Positions 1 through 9,842 of a stretch of 64,000 nt of DNA are shown piece after piece (positions within the stretch are counted from its first letter, which is position 1; every line of letters starts with the position of its first letter). The stretch spans positions 1,116,001-1,180,000 of the forward strand of contig NZ_CP080095.1 of assembly GCF_019428685.1 (NCBI RefSeq). Reading direction: 5' to 3'. The position numbers were made by a program, and so were the translations under genes. The stretch comes from Paraburkholderia edwinii (GTDB lineage Bacteria > Pseudomonadota > Gammaproteobacteria > Burkholderiales > Burkholderiaceae). Below the pieces are notes generated by a model that made no database searches, had not been told where the DNA came from, and saw only the letters and a program-made list of their open reading frames with translations.

Positions 1-229
1 ATTCGCGCGCGACATCCTTGAGGCCGAATGCGAGCGCGCCGAGGTCGTAGGCGTCGAGAAACACGCCGCCGAGTGCGATGGCGACGACGATGCGCGCATC
101 GCTGCCAACGGCGGCGCCCTGGTTGACGAGACTTGAGACATCCGCGGCGGAGCGGATCAGCGCACGCGCGGGAGCGGCCGCTTGTTGGGCCGGCGTCGCG
201 GCGCGTTCGGGAGCGAGGGAGGTAGACAT
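1..229 (-). CDS. MFS transporter, N-terminal part (runs off left edge)
   Basis: The minus strand reads from an ATG at 227-229 to the window edge without a stop, giving 76 residues. After a polar, Ala/Pro-rich cytoplasmic N-terminus of about 45 residues comes a hydrophobic stretch ending in FLDAYDLGALAFGL at about residues 57-70. This is the first membrane segment with the F-x-D-x-YD signature seen in MFS carriers for organic acids and aromatics. The rest of the protein lies outside the window, so substrate class cannot be judged. No clear Shine-Dalgarno precedes the ATG, and the start is chosen because the family N-terminus begins there. Confidence 0.72.
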   Translation of the reverse strand, partial: MSTSLAPERAATPAQQAAAPARALIRSAADVSSLVNQGAAVGSDARIVVAIALGGVFLDAYDLGALAFGLKDVARE

Positions 230-366
230 GCGGCGAGCGCGCAAAAACGCGCAAAGCCGTGATGGTACGGGCGCCTTACGATACCCGGCAAAGTTATTTT
301 CGTTATTAGCTCATGCGCGGTGCGGTGCGGGGGCGGGCCGCCGCGAGAGGCTGTGCTGCAGGGCCG

Positions 367-492
367 ACATTAACGCTGCAATCAGTGCGGTGCAATCAAC
401 GCGGTCTTATCAACGCGGTCTTATCAACGCTGTGGAATCAACGCTGTGGAATCACCGCCGCGCGATCACCGCCGCGCAATCACCGCCGTCGA
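367..492. repeat. 14-bp tandem repeat, about nine units
   Basis: Nine contiguous degenerate 14-bp units run from 367 to 492. Units on the plus strand begin ATCAACGC or ATCACCGC, and three adjacent pairs are identical or nearly so: 395-408 with 409-422, 423-436 with 437-450, and 451-464 with 465-478. The two right-hand units form the 3' end of the methyltransferase gene read on the minus strand, including its stop codon. Every unit carries TGAT on the minus strand. Because 14 is not a multiple of three, the array closes all three minus-strand frames. Confidence 0.85.
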
Positions 493-1257
493 CTCGACCC
501 ATTCATCGAGCCAGCCGTCGCACGCATGCGTGTCGAGCAGTTGCTTCGCGCGTTCCATCAGTTCATCGAGCTTATCGCCCAGACGACTGCGCGACAGACT
601 CGACATCGAAAGCGGCCGCATCATCAGCGCGTCGACCGACACGCGGCGCCGTTCGACGACCGATATGCGCTCGAGCGACGCAAACGCCGATTGCAGGAGC
701 ACCGCTTCATGGCTGACCCAGTCGACGGATTTGCGGCGCGCACGGGCGGGGTCGGCTTGCGCATACTGATCGAGCAGGCTTCGGAAGTCGGCCATCCACG
801 GTTCGGTTGCGCTTTCGGGGTGCGATGTGCCGAACAGCGCGACCGCACCGCCTGGCTCGATCAGCGTATCGAGGCGCCGCAGCGTGTCGGCACGGTCCAT
901 CCAGTGAAACGCCCGGCCGATCACCGCAAGCCGGAACCGTCCCATGTCGTCGGCGAGATCGTACGAGCTGCCGTTGCGGAACACGATATTCGGCGCGATG
1001 CCGGCGCCCAGTTCCGATGCGATGCGCAGCATGCCCGGTTCAGGGTCGAGTGCGAGCCCATCGGCGACCCACGACGCAAACGCGATCGACAACTGCCCCG
1101 GCCCGCAGCCGAGGTCGAGCAGACGCTGTGTGCCGTCGAGTTCCGCAGCAAGCGCGACACGCCGGATCAAACGGGGAGAGTAGGCTGCGCGGCCGGTCAG
1201 ATAATGCGCGGCGGCCTGCCTGAAACGGTCGGGGATGAAGGGAATCGGATCGGTCAT
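466..1257 (-). CDS. Class I SAM-dependent methyltransferase
   Basis: Predicted soluble protein of 263 aa with a Rossmann-type S-adenosylmethionine fold. Motif I, RLLDLGCGPGQ, lies at residues 45-55. An acidic end of strand beta-2 follows (ADGLALDPEPGML), and then an FHWMD motif in the post-II region, as in methyltransferase-11 family enzymes. The chosen start (MTDPIPFIPDRF) is the conserved-looking N-terminus; the frame stays open upstream to 1362, but that extension is low-complexity. The last codons and the stop are supplied by the 14-bp tandem repeat, so the C-terminus probably varies between strains. It follows tcuC in the same orientation after 158 bp. Substrate unknown. Confidence 0.8.
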   Translation of the reverse strand: MTDPIPFIPDRFRQAAAHYLTGRAAYSPRLIRRVALAAELDGTQRLLDLGCGPGQLSIAFASWVADGLALDPEPGMLRIASELGAGIAPNIVFRNGSSYDLADDMGRFRLAVIGRAFHWMDRADTLRRLDTLIEPGGAVALFGTSHPESATEPWMADFRSLLDQYAQADPARARRKSVDWVSHEAVLLQSAFASLERISVVERRRVSVDALMMRPLSMSSLSRSRLGDKLDELMERAKQLLDTHACDGWLDEWVESTAVIARR

Positions 1258-1415
1258 GAGGCGCATCGGCATGCTGAAGGACAAACCGATGTTAGCTGAA
1301 GCGCCGTGTGGCCCGCAGTTCGGAGCCTGACCTTGATGCGGTTCCCGCCGCACGGTACGCATGGGGTGCGCGCCCGGCGGGAACCCGAACCTGCTTGCTG
1401 CTTATTGCATGTTGC

Positions 1416-2726
1416 CTACGCCACGTCCCGCAACCGCTCCGCGACGCCGCCTTTGCGATACAGGATAAGCGTCGCGATCAGCCCGCATACGGCCGCGAAG
1501 CTCAGCCAGTAGCCAGGCGCGGCCTTGTCGTGCAGTGCCTGGATCAGGAACGTCGACACAGCCGGCGTAAAGCCGCCAAAGAGCGCCGTGGCAAGACTGA
1601 ACGCCAGCGAGAAGCCCGCGACGCGCACTTCGACCGGCATCACTTCCGTCAGCGCGGCGACCATTGCGCCGTTGTACGCGCCGAAGAAGAACGAGAACCA
1701 CATCAGCACGATAAACATGCGGCCGAAGCTCGGCGCAGCGGCGAGCCACGACAGCGCCGGATACGCGGTGAAAATCGCCAGCACGGTGATCAGCAGCAGC
1801 AGCGGCTTGCGGCCGATACGGTCCGATACCGCGCCGCCGATCGGCAGCCAGATGAAGTTGCCGATACCGACGCACAGCGTGACGATCAGACTATCGGCCG
1901 TCGACAGCTTCAGCACGGTCTTGCCGAAGGTCGGCGTATAGACGGTGATGAGATAGAACGTCGTGGTCGTCATCGCGGTGAGCAGCATGCCGGCAATCAC
2001 CGTCGTCCAGTTCGCGAGCATCGAGCGGAACACTTCGCGCGCGGTCGGATGGTGCTTGCGGGCCGCGAACGCTTCGGTCTCCTGCAGCGAGCGGCGCAGC
2101 AAAAACAGGAACGGCACGATGATGCAGCCGATAAAGAACGGAATGCGCCAACCCCATGCATGCAGCGTGTCGATGGGCATCCATGCGTTCAATGCGTAGC
2201 CGAGCAGCGCGGCGACGATAATCGCGACCTGCTGGCTGGCCGACTGCCAGCTCGTATAGAAGCCCTTGCGGCCCGGCGTCGCCATTTCGGCCAGATACAC
2301 CGACACGCCGCCCAGTTCCGCGCCCGCCGAAAAGCCTTGCAGCAGGCGACCGATCAGCACGAGCGCCGGTGCGAGCAGGCCGATCGTTTCATAGCCGGGC
2401 ACGCACGCGATCAGGATCGTGCCGCTCGCCATCAACGAGAGCGTGACGATCAGGCCTTTGCGGCGGCCCACTTCGTCGATATACGCGCCGAGCACGATCG
2501 CGCCGAGCGGCCGCATCAGGAAGCCGGCGCCGAAGACCGCGAAGGTCAGCATCAGCGATGCGAATTCGCTGCCGGTCGGGAAGAACACCTTCGAGATATA
2601 GGTGGCGTAGAAGCCAAACAGGAAGAAGTCGAACTGCTCGAGAAAATTGCCGCTCGTGACCCGCAGCACGGCGGCCGCCTTCGACCGGGTTGTGTGCGCC
2701 GCGAGGGGCGTGGTGGTCGAGGACAT
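1416..2726 (-). CDS. tcuC: Tricarballylate/citrate-proton symporter TcuC (MFS)
   Basis: Inner-membrane carrier of 436 aa with about 12 hydrophobic segments, of the metabolite:H+ symporter branch of MFS. N-terminal segment [19 protein letters not shown] and the loop motif DEVGRRKGL match citrate/tricarballylate carriers, and length matches TcuC (about 434 aa). The start at 2726 is preceded by GGAGA at a spacing of about 8; the longer frame from 2795 lacks such a site. Position downstream of tcuA and tcuB supports uptake of tricarballylate or a related tricarboxylate. The 114 bp before it contain a small inverted repeat (2793-2808). The family is certain; the exact substrate is inferred from context. 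Confidence 0.85.
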   Translation of the reverse strand: MSSTTTPLAAHTTRSKAAAVLRVTSGNFLEQFDFFLFGFYATYISKVFFPTGSEFASLMLTFAVFGAGFLMRPLGAIVLGAYIDEVGRRKGLIVTLSLMASGTILIACVPGYETIGLLAPALVLIGRLLQGFSAGAELGGVSVYLAEMATPGRKGFYTSWQSASQQVAIIVAALLGYALNAWMPIDTLHAWGWRIPFFIGCIIVPFLFLLRRSLQETEAFAARKHHPTAREVFRSMLANWTTVIAGMLLTAMTTTTFYLITVYTPTFGKTVLKLSTADSLIVTLCVGIGNFIWLPIGGAVSDRIGRKPLLLLITVLAIFTAYPALSWLAAAPSFGRMFIVLMWFSFFFGAYNGAMVAALTEVMPVEVRVAGFSLAFSLATALFGGFTPAVSTFLIQALHDKAAPGYWLSFAAVCGLIATLILYRKGGVAERLRDVA

Positions 2727-2792
2727 TATGTGTGTCTCCATGGGGTATTTCCGCAATGCGTAGTTTGAACCTTTGTCGCTCTGTTTTCCTTT

Positions 2793-2808
2793 CATTCCGA
2801 AAGGAATG
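2793..2808. repeat. Intercistronic inverted repeat between tcuB and tcuC
   Basis: CATTCCGAAAGGAATG is a perfect 6-bp stem with a 4-base loop lying 67 bp upstream of the tcuC start. It is too short and lacks the T-run of a terminator. It could be an mRNA processing or stability element. Role not established. Confidence 0.4.
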
Positions 2809-2840
2809 CGGCCTTAAATCAGCGCGCCTCGTACGCTAAC

Positions 2841-4070
2841 TCATTCCGAACCGAGCTTCAAACTATTCGCCTGTCTTTTTTCGATCGACGACTTGAGCAG
2901 TGCGGCACTGCGGTAAATGCCGTGCGCGAATTTGCCGTAAGGCAGCGTCGCGAACAACGCGAGCACGACGCCTAAGTGCACAGCGAGCAGCCATCCGAGC
3001 GCCGCCGTATCGCGCCAGGCGAGCAGGGCGAGGCCGGTCGCGCTCGTGAGCAGCAGCAACGCGATAAAGCCGCGATCCATCGGCTTTTGCGCAGCGTCGC
3101 CGCGTGCCGGATCGCGCTTCATGTTCAGCCATAGCAAACCGGCGGGCCCGATCAGCAAACCGATGCCGCCGAGCGTGCCGAGCAGCACGGGCACGCTCAC
3201 GAACGGATACGGCGCATGCAGGTCGAGGAAATAGTGATAAAACGTTGCGACGACGGTCGCGGCGAAACACAGCATGAAGCCGTAGAACGTGAAGTGATGA
3301 AAGCGCCGCCGCGCGAGCGTGAAGCGATCGTCGGCTTCGTTGCAGCCGTCGCCGTGGCCGCCGTCGAGGTACTTGAGCGTCAGCGCATTTTTCGTTGCTT
3401 CCGCAACTGCCCCGCCTGCGGTCGCACTCGATGCGGTTCCCGCCGTCACGTCCTTCCAGAAGCGCGTCACGCCTACACCGAGCGACACGATCGCCAGCAC
3501 GAACACGATGCCGAATAGCAGCGCGAGCAGGTTGTGCGGGAAGATCGCATAGAAGTTGCCGGCGAGCGGCGTGCCGAAAAGCGGCCCTTTCATCGCCATG
3601 CCGAGCACGAGGAAAAGCGCGAGGCCGACTGCAAGCGCGAGCGACAGCGTGAGGCCATTGCGTTTATACAGCGCGCCCATAAACGACGGCACCGCGTATT
3701 CACTGTACGTGTCGAGACGCACCCTGGCCATCGCCTGCGGCACATTGACCGCGAATTCATGCGGCGGTGCGTACTGGCACGCGTGGTAGCACGCGCCGCA
3801 GTTATGGCACAGGTTCGCGAGGTAGTTGACGTCGGCTTTGCCGAATTCGAGGCGGCGTGTCATCGCGGGGAACACTGCGCAAAAGCCCTCGCAATAGCGG
3901 CACGCATTGCAGATCTGCATTTGCCGCGCGACTTCCGTTTCGTTTTCGGTGAGCGGCAGCACGCGGATAGTCCGGTTCGTGTGCTGCGACTGCCCGCCGC
4001 CGCCGTTCGTTCCCTCGCGGCCGGACGCCAGTTGCTGCGCATCGTGCGCGAGTGCTTCAAGCTTCTGCAC
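2841..4070 (-). CDS. tcuB: Tricarballylate utilisation protein TcuB (Fe-S, membrane)
   Basis: TcuB reoxidises the flavin of TcuA and passes electrons to the respiratory chain. The 409-aa protein starts with two ferredoxin-type cysteine sets, C54-C57-C60-C64 and C88-C91-C94-C98, each CxxCxxCxxxC and each expected to hold a 4Fe-4S cluster. Six or so hydrophobic segments follow from residue 140 onward, with histidines suited to haem or quinone contact (for example [16 protein letters not shown]). The start overlaps the tcuA stop by 14 bp, indicating translational coupling. Length and domain order match the CitB/TcuB family. Confidence 0.9.
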   Translation of the reverse strand: MQKLEALAHDAQQLASGREGTNGGGGQSQHTNRTIRVLPLTENETEVARQMQICNACRYCEGFCAVFPAMTRRLEFGKADVNYLANLCHNCGACYHACQYAPPHEFAVNVPQAMARVRLDTYSEYAVPSFMGALYKRNGLTLSLALAVGLALFLVLGMAMKGPLFGTPLAGNFYAIFPHNLLALLFGIVFVLAIVSLGVGVTRFWKDVTAGTASSATAGGAVAEATKNALTLKYLDGGHGDGCNEADDRFTLARRRFHHFTFYGFMLCFAATVVATFYHYFLDLHAPYPFVSVPVLLGTLGGIGLLIGPAGLLWLNMKRDPARGDAAQKPMDRGFIALLLLTSATGLALLAWRDTAALGWLLAVHLGVVLALFATLPYGKFAHGIYRSAALLKSSIEKRQANSLKLGSE

Positions 4071-5508
4071 GTTCTACTCCAGTTGATTCGCTTGCGGCAT
4101 CGGCCGTCCAGTCGGTGAGCGCCTGTCCCTTCGCGGCGTAGGCGGCTTGCCGGCCCGCGATGCGGCCGAACGCGGTGCCGATCGACATGCCGACGCCCGC
4201 CGTATAGCCCTTGCCGAGAACGTTGCCGGCCATCATCTCGCCGGCCACGAACAGGTTATCGCTCGGCTTGCCGTCGAAATGCACCTGCGCGCGGTCGTTG
4301 ACCTTGAGCCCGAGGTACGTGAACGTGATGCCCGGACGCAGCGCGTAACCGTAGAACGGCGCTTTATCGAGCGGCAGCGCCCAGTGTGTTTTCGACGGCG
4401 TGAGGCCTTCGGTATGGCAGTCGTCGAGCTTCGTGTGGTCGAATGTGCCGGGCCGGCATGCGGCGTTGTACGCGTTGACGGTATCCATGAAGGTGTCAAC
4501 GGGCAGGCCGAGCGCGCGCGCGAGGTCGGGCAGCGTGTCGGCCTTGACGCCCGGAAACACGGGCGGCATGAAGCGGCCGATCGCTTGCGAATCGATGATC
4601 GAATAACCGATCTGTCCTGGCTGCTGTGCCACGAGCCGGCCCCAGATCGCGTAGCGCTTCGGCCAGAAGTCTTCGCCCTCGTCGTAGAAGCGCTCGGCAT
4701 CGCGGTTCACGACCACGCCGAGCGACACGCAATCGATGCGCGTGCAGATGCCGCCGTCGTACAGCGGCGCGCGCGCGTCGATTGCCACGCAATGCGATTG
4801 CGACGGATCGCCGATCGCGTCGGCGCGCGCTTCCTCGATCATGTGTTTGAGCAGCACGCCCATGTTGAAGCGTGTGCCGCGAATCAGGAAGTTATCGGCC
4901 GGCCATTCGCCGCGCTCGTTTTGCCCCCACGCTTCGCGCAGCCATTCGCGGTTCGATTCGAAGCCGCCGGCGGCGAGCACGCACGCGCGTGCCTCGAAGC
5001 GCTGGTTGCCGCTTTTCGCGGCGACGAAGCGGCCGTTGTCGAGTTCGATCGAATCGACCGGCGTTTCATAGCGGATCTGCACGCCGAGCGCTTCCGCGCT
5101 GCGGTAGTACGCGTTGACGAGCGCCTTGCCGCCGCCCATAAAGAACGCGTTAGTTCGCGCGACGTGCAGCGCGCCCGATAGCGGCGGCTGAAAGCGTACG
5201 CCGTGCTTGCGCATCCATGGACGGCACGTCGACGACGCGCGAATCGTGAGGCGCGCGAGGTATTCGTTCGTGATGCCGCCCGTGACCTTGAGCAGGTCCT
5301 GCCAGTACTCTTCTTCCGGGTACGCTTCGACGAGCACGTCTTGCGGCGCGTCGTGCATGCAGCGCAGATTGCGCGTGTGCTGGGAATTGCCGCCGCGCCA
5401 TTCGCGCGGCGCGGACTCGAGCAGCAGCACCGATGCGCCGGCTTCGCGCGCCATGAGCGCGGCGCACAACGCGGCGTTGCCGCCGCCGATGACTAATACG
5501 TCGACCAT
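4057..5508 (-). CDS. tcuA: FAD-dependent tricarballylate dehydrogenase TcuA
   Basis: TcuA oxidises tricarballylate to cis-aconitate, which enters the TCA cycle. The 483-aa protein begins [14 protein letters not shown], a dinucleotide-binding GxGxxA motif, and ends with the fumarate reductase/succinate dehydrogenase flavoprotein signature ([20 protein letters not shown]) that closes the FAD site. No signal peptide is seen, so it is cytoplasmic. Start 5508 has AGGAG ten bases upstream; an in-frame extension to 5589 is not family-like. tcuB overlaps its 3' end. Its own promoter region (5509-5637) carries an inverted repeat that may bind TcuR. Confidence 0.92.
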   Translation of the reverse strand: MVDVLVIGGGNAALCAALMAREAGASVLLLESAPREWRGGNSQHTRNLRCMHDAPQDVLVEAYPEEEYWQDLLKVTGGITNEYLARLTIRASSTCRPWMRKHGVRFQPPLSGALHVARTNAFFMGGGKALVNAYYRSAEALGVQIRYETPVDSIELDNGRFVAAKSGNQRFEARACVLAAGGFESNREWLREAWGQNERGEWPADNFLIRGTRFNMGVLLKHMIEEARADAIGDPSQSHCVAIDARAPLYDGGICTRIDCVSLGVVVNRDAERFYDEGEDFWPKRYAIWGRLVAQQPGQIGYSIIDSQAIGRFMPPVFPGVKADTLPDLARALGLPVDTFMDTVNAYNAACRPGTFDHTKLDDCHTEGLTPSKTHWALPLDKAPFYGYALRPGITFTYLGLKVNDRAQVHFDGKPSDNLFVAGEMMAGNVLGKGYTAGVGMSIGTAFGRIAGRQAAYAAKGQALTDWTADAASESTGVERAEA

Positions 5509-5581
5509 GTGGGGAAGTCTCCTAACAGGGCGGCAATTTAGTTGGCGTGGGGATTTGCCGCAAGGAGGCAGCGCGCAATGG

Positions 5582-5602
5582 GTCTTCACGTTTTGTGAAG
5601 AC
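5582..5602. promoter_or_regulatory. Inverted repeat between tcuR and tcuA, candidate TcuR site
   Basis: GTCTTCAC and GTGAAGAC form a perfect 8-bp inverted repeat separated by GTTTT, 74 bp upstream of the tcuA start. It contains TTCAC-N5-GTGAA, compatible with the T-N11-A geometry of LysR-type sites. No T-run follows on the minus strand, which argues against a terminator for tcuR. Inference from position and symmetry only. Confidence 0.5.
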
Positions 5603-5637
5603 TTTCGGAAAAGATCGCTATTGGTACCCGGTACCCC

Positions 5638-6558
5638 TTAACGCAGCCGCGCACCCAGCCAGCGCCCTTCACCGACCAGCGCGCGCGCCGTATCCGCCAG
5701 CACCACCCGCGCGGCAAGCCCCGCCGGCGACAGTTCGTCGTCCGAGACGCTGACCAGCAGATTCGGCCGCACCGCATCGGCGTCCGCAATCTGTACGCTC
5801 GCGAGCCCCGCGTACTCGGCCCGTGCCAGTGCCGCGCCAGGCTGGATCGTCGCGCCGAGGCCGCCGCGCACCGCATCCATCAGCATCGCAAGGCCGTCCA
5901 CTTCGGCCACGATGCGCGGCTCGTATTTCGCACGCTTGAACGATTCGGCGAGCGTCGTGCGTAAGCCGTGCGGGCCGCTCGGCAGGATCAGCGGCAGCGC
6001 GCCGAGTTTCGCGAGCCGCACACGCTTCGTCGACGGCATGCCGGGCAGGTCGCGCGCGCCGATCACGAAGAGCCGCTCGTCGAGCAGCGGCATCACGCTC
6101 CAGCGCTGCGCGGGTTCTTCGTGAAAGAGAATTGCAAGGTCGATCTGCCGCGCACCGAGCATCGAGGCCAGATAGCCCGACAAGGTCTCGACCATGCGCA
6201 GCCGCACATCGGGGTAGCGTTCGCGCATCGCGCGCATAAACGCGAGGCCGAGCACGCCGCTCGTGCTGGTGGCGAGGCCGACCGTTACGTGGCCCGACAG
6301 GCGTGCCTGGCGCGCGGCGAGCGCGGCGTCGTCGACGTGCCGCAGGGCGAGTTGCGCCTGGCGCCAGAACGCGAGTCCCGCGTCGGTCGGCACGACGCCG
6401 CCCGACGTGCGCTGCAGAAGGCGCGTTGCGAGTTCGCTTTCGAGGCGGCTGATCTGCTGGCTCAGCGCGGACGTGACGATGCCGAGTTCGAGCGCCGCTT
6501 TGCCCATGCTGCCGTGCTCGACGACGCTGACGAAATACCGTAACTGACGCAATTCCAT
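5638..6558 (-). CDS. tcuR: LysR-family regulator of the tcu operon
   Basis: A 306-aa LysR-type regulator. An N-terminal winged helix-turn-helix (MELRQLRYFVSVVEHGSMGKAA and the SALSQQISRLESEL recognition region) is followed by a substrate-binding effector domain. The start at 6558 has GGGGAA about six bases upstream and gives the canonical MELRQLRYF start. It lies immediately upstream of tcuA in the same direction, with 129 bp between. This suggests it controls the tcu genes, presumably responding to tricarballylate. It is divergent from the MFS gene at 6800, so it could affect that promoter too. Confidence 0.85.
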   Translation of the reverse strand: MELRQLRYFVSVVEHGSMGKAALELGIVTSALSQQISRLESELATRLLQRTSGGVVPTDAGLAFWRQAQLALRHVDDAALAARQARLSGHVTVGLATSTSGVLGLAFMRAMRERYPDVRLRMVETLSGYLASMLGARQIDLAILFHEEPAQRWSVMPLLDERLFVIGARDLPGMPSTKRVRLAKLGALPLILPSGPHGLRTTLAESFKRAKYEPRIVAEVDGLAMLMDAVRGGLGATIQPGAALARAEYAGLASVQIADADAVRPNLLVSVSDDELSPAGLAARVVLADTARALVGEGRWLGARLR

Positions 6559-6613
6559 GTGTTCCCCGCTCGGGTAGCCGTTGAGCGGCATTGTCCGGAG
6601 TGGGGTCGGAAAA

Positions 6614-6653
6614 GGCAAATGAGGGCAAATGAGGGCAAACGACGGCAGTCAGA
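6614..6653. repeat. 10-bp direct repeats in the tcuR/MFS divergent region
   Basis: Three near-identical 10-bp units (GGCAAATGAG twice, then GGCAAACGAC) and a weaker fourth run head to tail upstream of tcuR. Ten-base spacing puts each copy on the same face of the helix, as in a multi-site operator. They lie 56-95 bp from the tcuR start codon. Confidence 0.5.
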
Positions 6654-6712
6654 GGGCAAGCGCGGAGCAATAGTCCTATCTGCGGGCCGAGTAGGCCTAA
6701 CTGCTTGACCGA

Positions 6713-6731
6713 TTGTATGACAGGAATATAA
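6713..6731 (+). promoter_or_regulatory. Candidate GntR/FCD operator 1
   Basis: TTGTATGACAGGAATATAA lies 69 bp upstream of the first gene of the catabolic cluster. It matches 15 of 19 positions of the element ahead of the GntR gene (15954-15972). The core is TTGT-N3-ACA, the half-site spacing known for FCD-type GntR proteins. Confidence 0.6.
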
Positions 6732-6799
6732 TCATCTCAAAACGAGATCCATCCGGAATCAGCGGCCATCCACAGCAGAGCAGAGCGGAGACACTCAGC

Positions 6800-8227
6800 A
6801 TGCGTGATTCATCGACGATCGGCTTACGCCTCGACGGGCTGCCGCTATCCGGCTTTCATTGGCGTTTGCTCGGCCTGATCGCGGCCGGCATGTACTTCGA
6901 CTCGTTCGACATCTACATCGCGGGCACCGTGCTCGCCGCACTGATCCACAGCGGCGAATCGACGTTGAAGCTCAATGCGACCTTCGTATCGGTCACCTTC
7001 ATTGGGATGATGGCCGGCGCGTGGCTCTCGGGCGTGCTCGGCGATCGCTTCGGCCGCCGCTTTTCGTATCAGATCAATCTCGGCATTTACGGCTTTGCTT
7101 CGATTGCGGCCGCGCTCGCGCCGTCGATCTACTGGCTTATTTTCTTTCGGCTCGTCATGGGTCTTGGAATGGGCGCGGAGATCGTGGTCGGTTACGCGAC
7201 GCTTTCGGAATTCATTCCAGCCGCGTGGCGTGGCCGCTTCGGCACGATCCTGAATCTGATCATCAATACGTCGCTGTTTCTGTCGACGTTCCTTGGCTGG
7301 CTGATCGTCCCGCACTACGGCTGGCGCTGGATGTTCGCGATTGCCGGTTGCGGCGCGCTCGTCGTCTGGTTCCTGCGCAAGTCGATGCTCGAGTCGCCGC
7401 GCTGGCTCGCCGCGCGCGGCAGGACCGACGAAGCGGAAGCGATCGTTGCGCGCGTCGAGACCGCATGCGGTGTGGACCCCGCGGCGTCGAGAGAAGCGGC
7501 GCGAGCGGCGGTGCGGCAGGCCGCCCAAAACACGACGACCGTCGCAACGCAGAACGAAGCGCGCCTGTCCGAACTCTTTTCGCGGCGGCTGTTCACGCGC
7601 ACGATCACGGCCATCACGGTGCTGGTCGCGCTGTTTATCGTCAACTATGCGTTCGTCAGCTGGATTCCGACTTTCCTCGTCAAACAGGGGCACAGCATTT
7701 CGAATTCGCTCGGCTTGACGGCGCTGATGTTCGCGGGCGGCCCGGTCGGCTCGTTGATTGCGTTCGCGCTGGCTGAGCGTGTCGGACGCAAGTGGGGCAT
7801 CGTCGTGTTCTCGCTGGTCTGCGTGGCGTTCGGCGTCGCGTATCCGTTCGCGCAAACGGCTGCGACGATCACGATGCTCGGTTTTGCGATTACCGCATGC
7901 ATTTATGTGCTGTCGTCGTTTAGCGTCGCGAGCTATGTGCCCGAACTGTTTCCGACCGAATTGCGTTTGCGCGGCTCGGGTCTGGCGAACACAGTCGGTC
8001 GTGCGGTCAGCATCGCCGTGCCCTATGGCGTCGCGGCGGCATTCGCGGGATTCGGCATTAGCGGCGTGATCGCGCTGATTGTCGGCACACTGTTATTGCA
8101 GGCGCTGATCGTCGGCGTGCTTGGCGTGGAGACGAAGAACCGTTCACTCGAAGCAATTGCGGCCGAAACCGGCGAAGGTGGGCATGCAGCGGGTGAGCGT
8201 GCGGCCGCCGCGATCGGCGGCCGGTAA
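6800..8227 (+). CDS. MFS transporter, organic-acid/aromatic-acid type
   Basis: A 475-aa inner-membrane carrier with about 12 hydrophobic segments. Segment 1 contains YFDSFDIYIAG and the following loop GDRFGRRFS, typical of the sialate/aromatic acid:H+ symporter branches of MFS. A long central cytoplasmic loop (about residues 205-270) is Ala/Arg rich. The start has GGAG nine bases upstream; the longer frame to 6713 would overlap the proposed operator. It is the first gene of a four-gene unit (MFS, MmgE/PrpD, NIPSNAP, aldehyde dehydrogenase) and presumably imports the substrate. Substrate unknown. Confidence 0.8.
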   Translation: MRDSSTIGLRLDGLPLSGFHWRLLGLIAAGMYFDSFDIYIAGTVLAALIHSGESTLKLNATFVSVTFIGMMAGAWLSGVLGDRFGRRFSYQINLGIYGFASIAAALAPSIYWLIFFRLVMGLGMGAEIVVGYATLSEFIPAAWRGRFGTILNLIINTSLFLSTFLGWLIVPHYGWRWMFAIAGCGALVVWFLRKSMLESPRWLAARGRTDEAEAIVARVETACGVDPAASREAARAAVRQAAQNTTTVATQNEARLSELFSRRLFTRTITAITVLVALFIVNYAFVSWIPTFLVKQGHSISNSLGLTALMFAGGPVGSLIAFALAERVGRKWGIVVFSLVCVAFGVAYPFAQTAATITMLGFAITACIYVLSSFSVASYVPELFPTELRLRGSGLANTVGRAVSIAVPYGVAAAFAGFGISGVIALIVGTLLLQALIVGVLGVETKNRSLEAIAAETGEGGHAAGERAAAAIGGR

Positions 8228-8304
8228 TCGAGGCATATCGCTCGCTCGCCCCTCCCGCACGAAAGCAGAATTAACCCTTGTGTTTACCGAAGGAACGTTA
8301 GCCG

Positions 8305-9705
8305 ATGCAGCAACGCACGACTTCCGCTAAAGAACCGGTCACGCTGACGCAGCAGCTCGCGCAATTCGTCGAGCGCACATGCTGGGACGATATTCCGACA
8401 GCGGTGCGGCACGAGGCGAAGCGCTCGCTCGTCAATTATTTCGCCGTTGCTTTCGCGGGCTGCGCCGACCCGTCGATCGAACAGGCCGTGAACGTGTATC
8501 GCCGCTTTCGGGCGGGTTACGACGCGCGCCTGATCGGCCGCGCCGAGCGTACCGATGTGCTCAATGCGGCCGCGCTCAATGCAATGACCGCGAACGTGCA
8601 CGATTTCGACGACACGCATCTGCCGACCATCATCCATCCGACGGCGCCGGTCGCCGCACCGCTGTTCGCGCTCGGCGAAAGCGCAACCATCGGCACGGCC
8701 ACAAGCGCGAAGATGAGCGGGCAGGCGCTGCTGCTTGCCTTCGTGCTCGGCGTCGAGATCGAATGCCGGATCGGCAATGCAGCATCGCCGTCGCACTACC
8801 AGCGCGGCTGGCACATTACGTCGACTTGCGGCGTATTCGGTGCGGCGGCGGCCGCGGCGAAGGTATTGAACCTCGATGCGAACCGGACCGTGCATGCATT
8901 CGGCCACGCGTCGGCACAAGCGGGCGGACTTGTCGAAACGCTCGGTACGATGGCGAAAAGCGTGAGCGTCGGCAATGCGGCGCGCAATGGCATGCTCTCC
9001 GCCTTGCTCGCCGGCGAAGGCCTGCGCGGACCGGCGCAGCCGATCGAAGGCGAGCGCGGCTTCTTGCGCGTGTGCGCCGATAAGCCCGATTTCAACGCGC
9101 TGACCGCGGGTCTCGGCAGCGACTGGGCCTTGCAGGCCAACACCTATAAGCCATACCCCTGCGGCGTCGTGCTGAACCCTGTCATCGAAGCGTGCCTCGA
9201 GCTCGCACGCGACAAACACTGGTCGCTCGCCGATATCGAGCGCGTCGAACTGCTCGGCCATCCGCTGTTGCGCGAGCGCACCGACCGGCTCGGCATCCGC
9301 AGCGGCCGCGAAGCGCAGGTCAGCGCGCAGCATAGCGTGGCGGTGGTGCTTTCAACGGGCCGCGCGGGTCTCGCCGAATTCAGCGACGAAAGCGCGGCGG
9401 ATCCGGACGTGCGCGCGTTCGCGGGCCGCGTGGCATTCGTCGACGATAGCCGCTTTCCCGTGGAAGCCGCGCGCGTCACCGTGCTGCTGCGCTCGGGCGA
9501 AAGCGTATCCCGTACGGTCAGTGCTGCACGCGGCAGTCTTGCGGTGCCGCTGTCCGATGCGGACCTCGACACGAAATTGAAGGAACTCGCCGCGTATGGC
9601 GCGCCGCATGTCGACGCGCAACGCTTGCTCGATACCTTGTGGACGCTCGATACTTCGGCCGACGCCGCGCTGCCGATGCATATCGCGTGTGCTGAATCGG
9701 CTTAG
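8305..9705 (+). CDS. MmgE/PrpD family protein
   Basis: A 466-aa soluble protein of the MmgE/PrpD family, whose characterised members include 2-methylcitrate dehydratase (PrpD), cis-aconitate decarboxylase and epimerases. The N-terminus shows the typical QLAQFVERTCWDDIP and SLVNYFAVAFAG pattern, with NAMTANVHDFDDTH near residue 95 and the conserved YKPYPCGVVLNPVIEA segment near residue 285. AAGGAA about ten bases upstream supports the start. It may isomerise, dehydrate or decarboxylate a tri- or dicarboxylate intermediate. The neighbouring tcu locus also handles tricarboxylates, but the regulators differ. Confidence 0.85.
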   Translation: MQQRTTSAKEPVTLTQQLAQFVERTCWDDIPTAVRHEAKRSLVNYFAVAFAGCADPSIEQAVNVYRRFRAGYDARLIGRAERTDVLNAAALNAMTANVHDFDDTHLPTIIHPTAPVAAPLFALGESATIGTATSAKMSGQALLLAFVLGVEIECRIGNAASPSHYQRGWHITSTCGVFGAAAAAAKVLNLDANRTVHAFGHASAQAGGLVETLGTMAKSVSVGNAARNGMLSALLAGEGLRGPAQPIEGERGFLRVCADKPDFNALTAGLGSDWALQANTYKPYPCGVVLNPVIEACLELARDKHWSLADIERVELLGHPLLRERTDRLGIRSGREAQVSAQHSVAVVLSTGRAGLAEFSDESAADPDVRAFAGRVAFVDDSRFPVEAARVTVLLRSGESVSRTVSAARGSLAVPLSDADLDTKLKELAAYGAPHVDAQRLLDTLWTLDTSADAALPMHIACAESA

Positions 9706-9842
9706 TGCGTGGGTCAGCGCGCGGGTTGAAAAAATAAAGCAGGCCGCCTGCCCGGCTTTGTAGCGCATTTGCGTAGTCGGCGGCTTCGCTGAGATAGCAT
9801 TGCCTTCGCATTTCCCCTGAACCCTTATACGGAGAATTTTCA

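Noticed and set aside
381..492. CRISPR array
   Set aside because: Units are 14 bp and contiguous with no spacers, and no cas genes are present.
313..1299. Plus-strand frame of 328 codons over the methyltransferase
   Set aside because: It is antisense to a gene with a clear SAM-binding motif, and its translation is Arg/His-rich low-complexity without family features.
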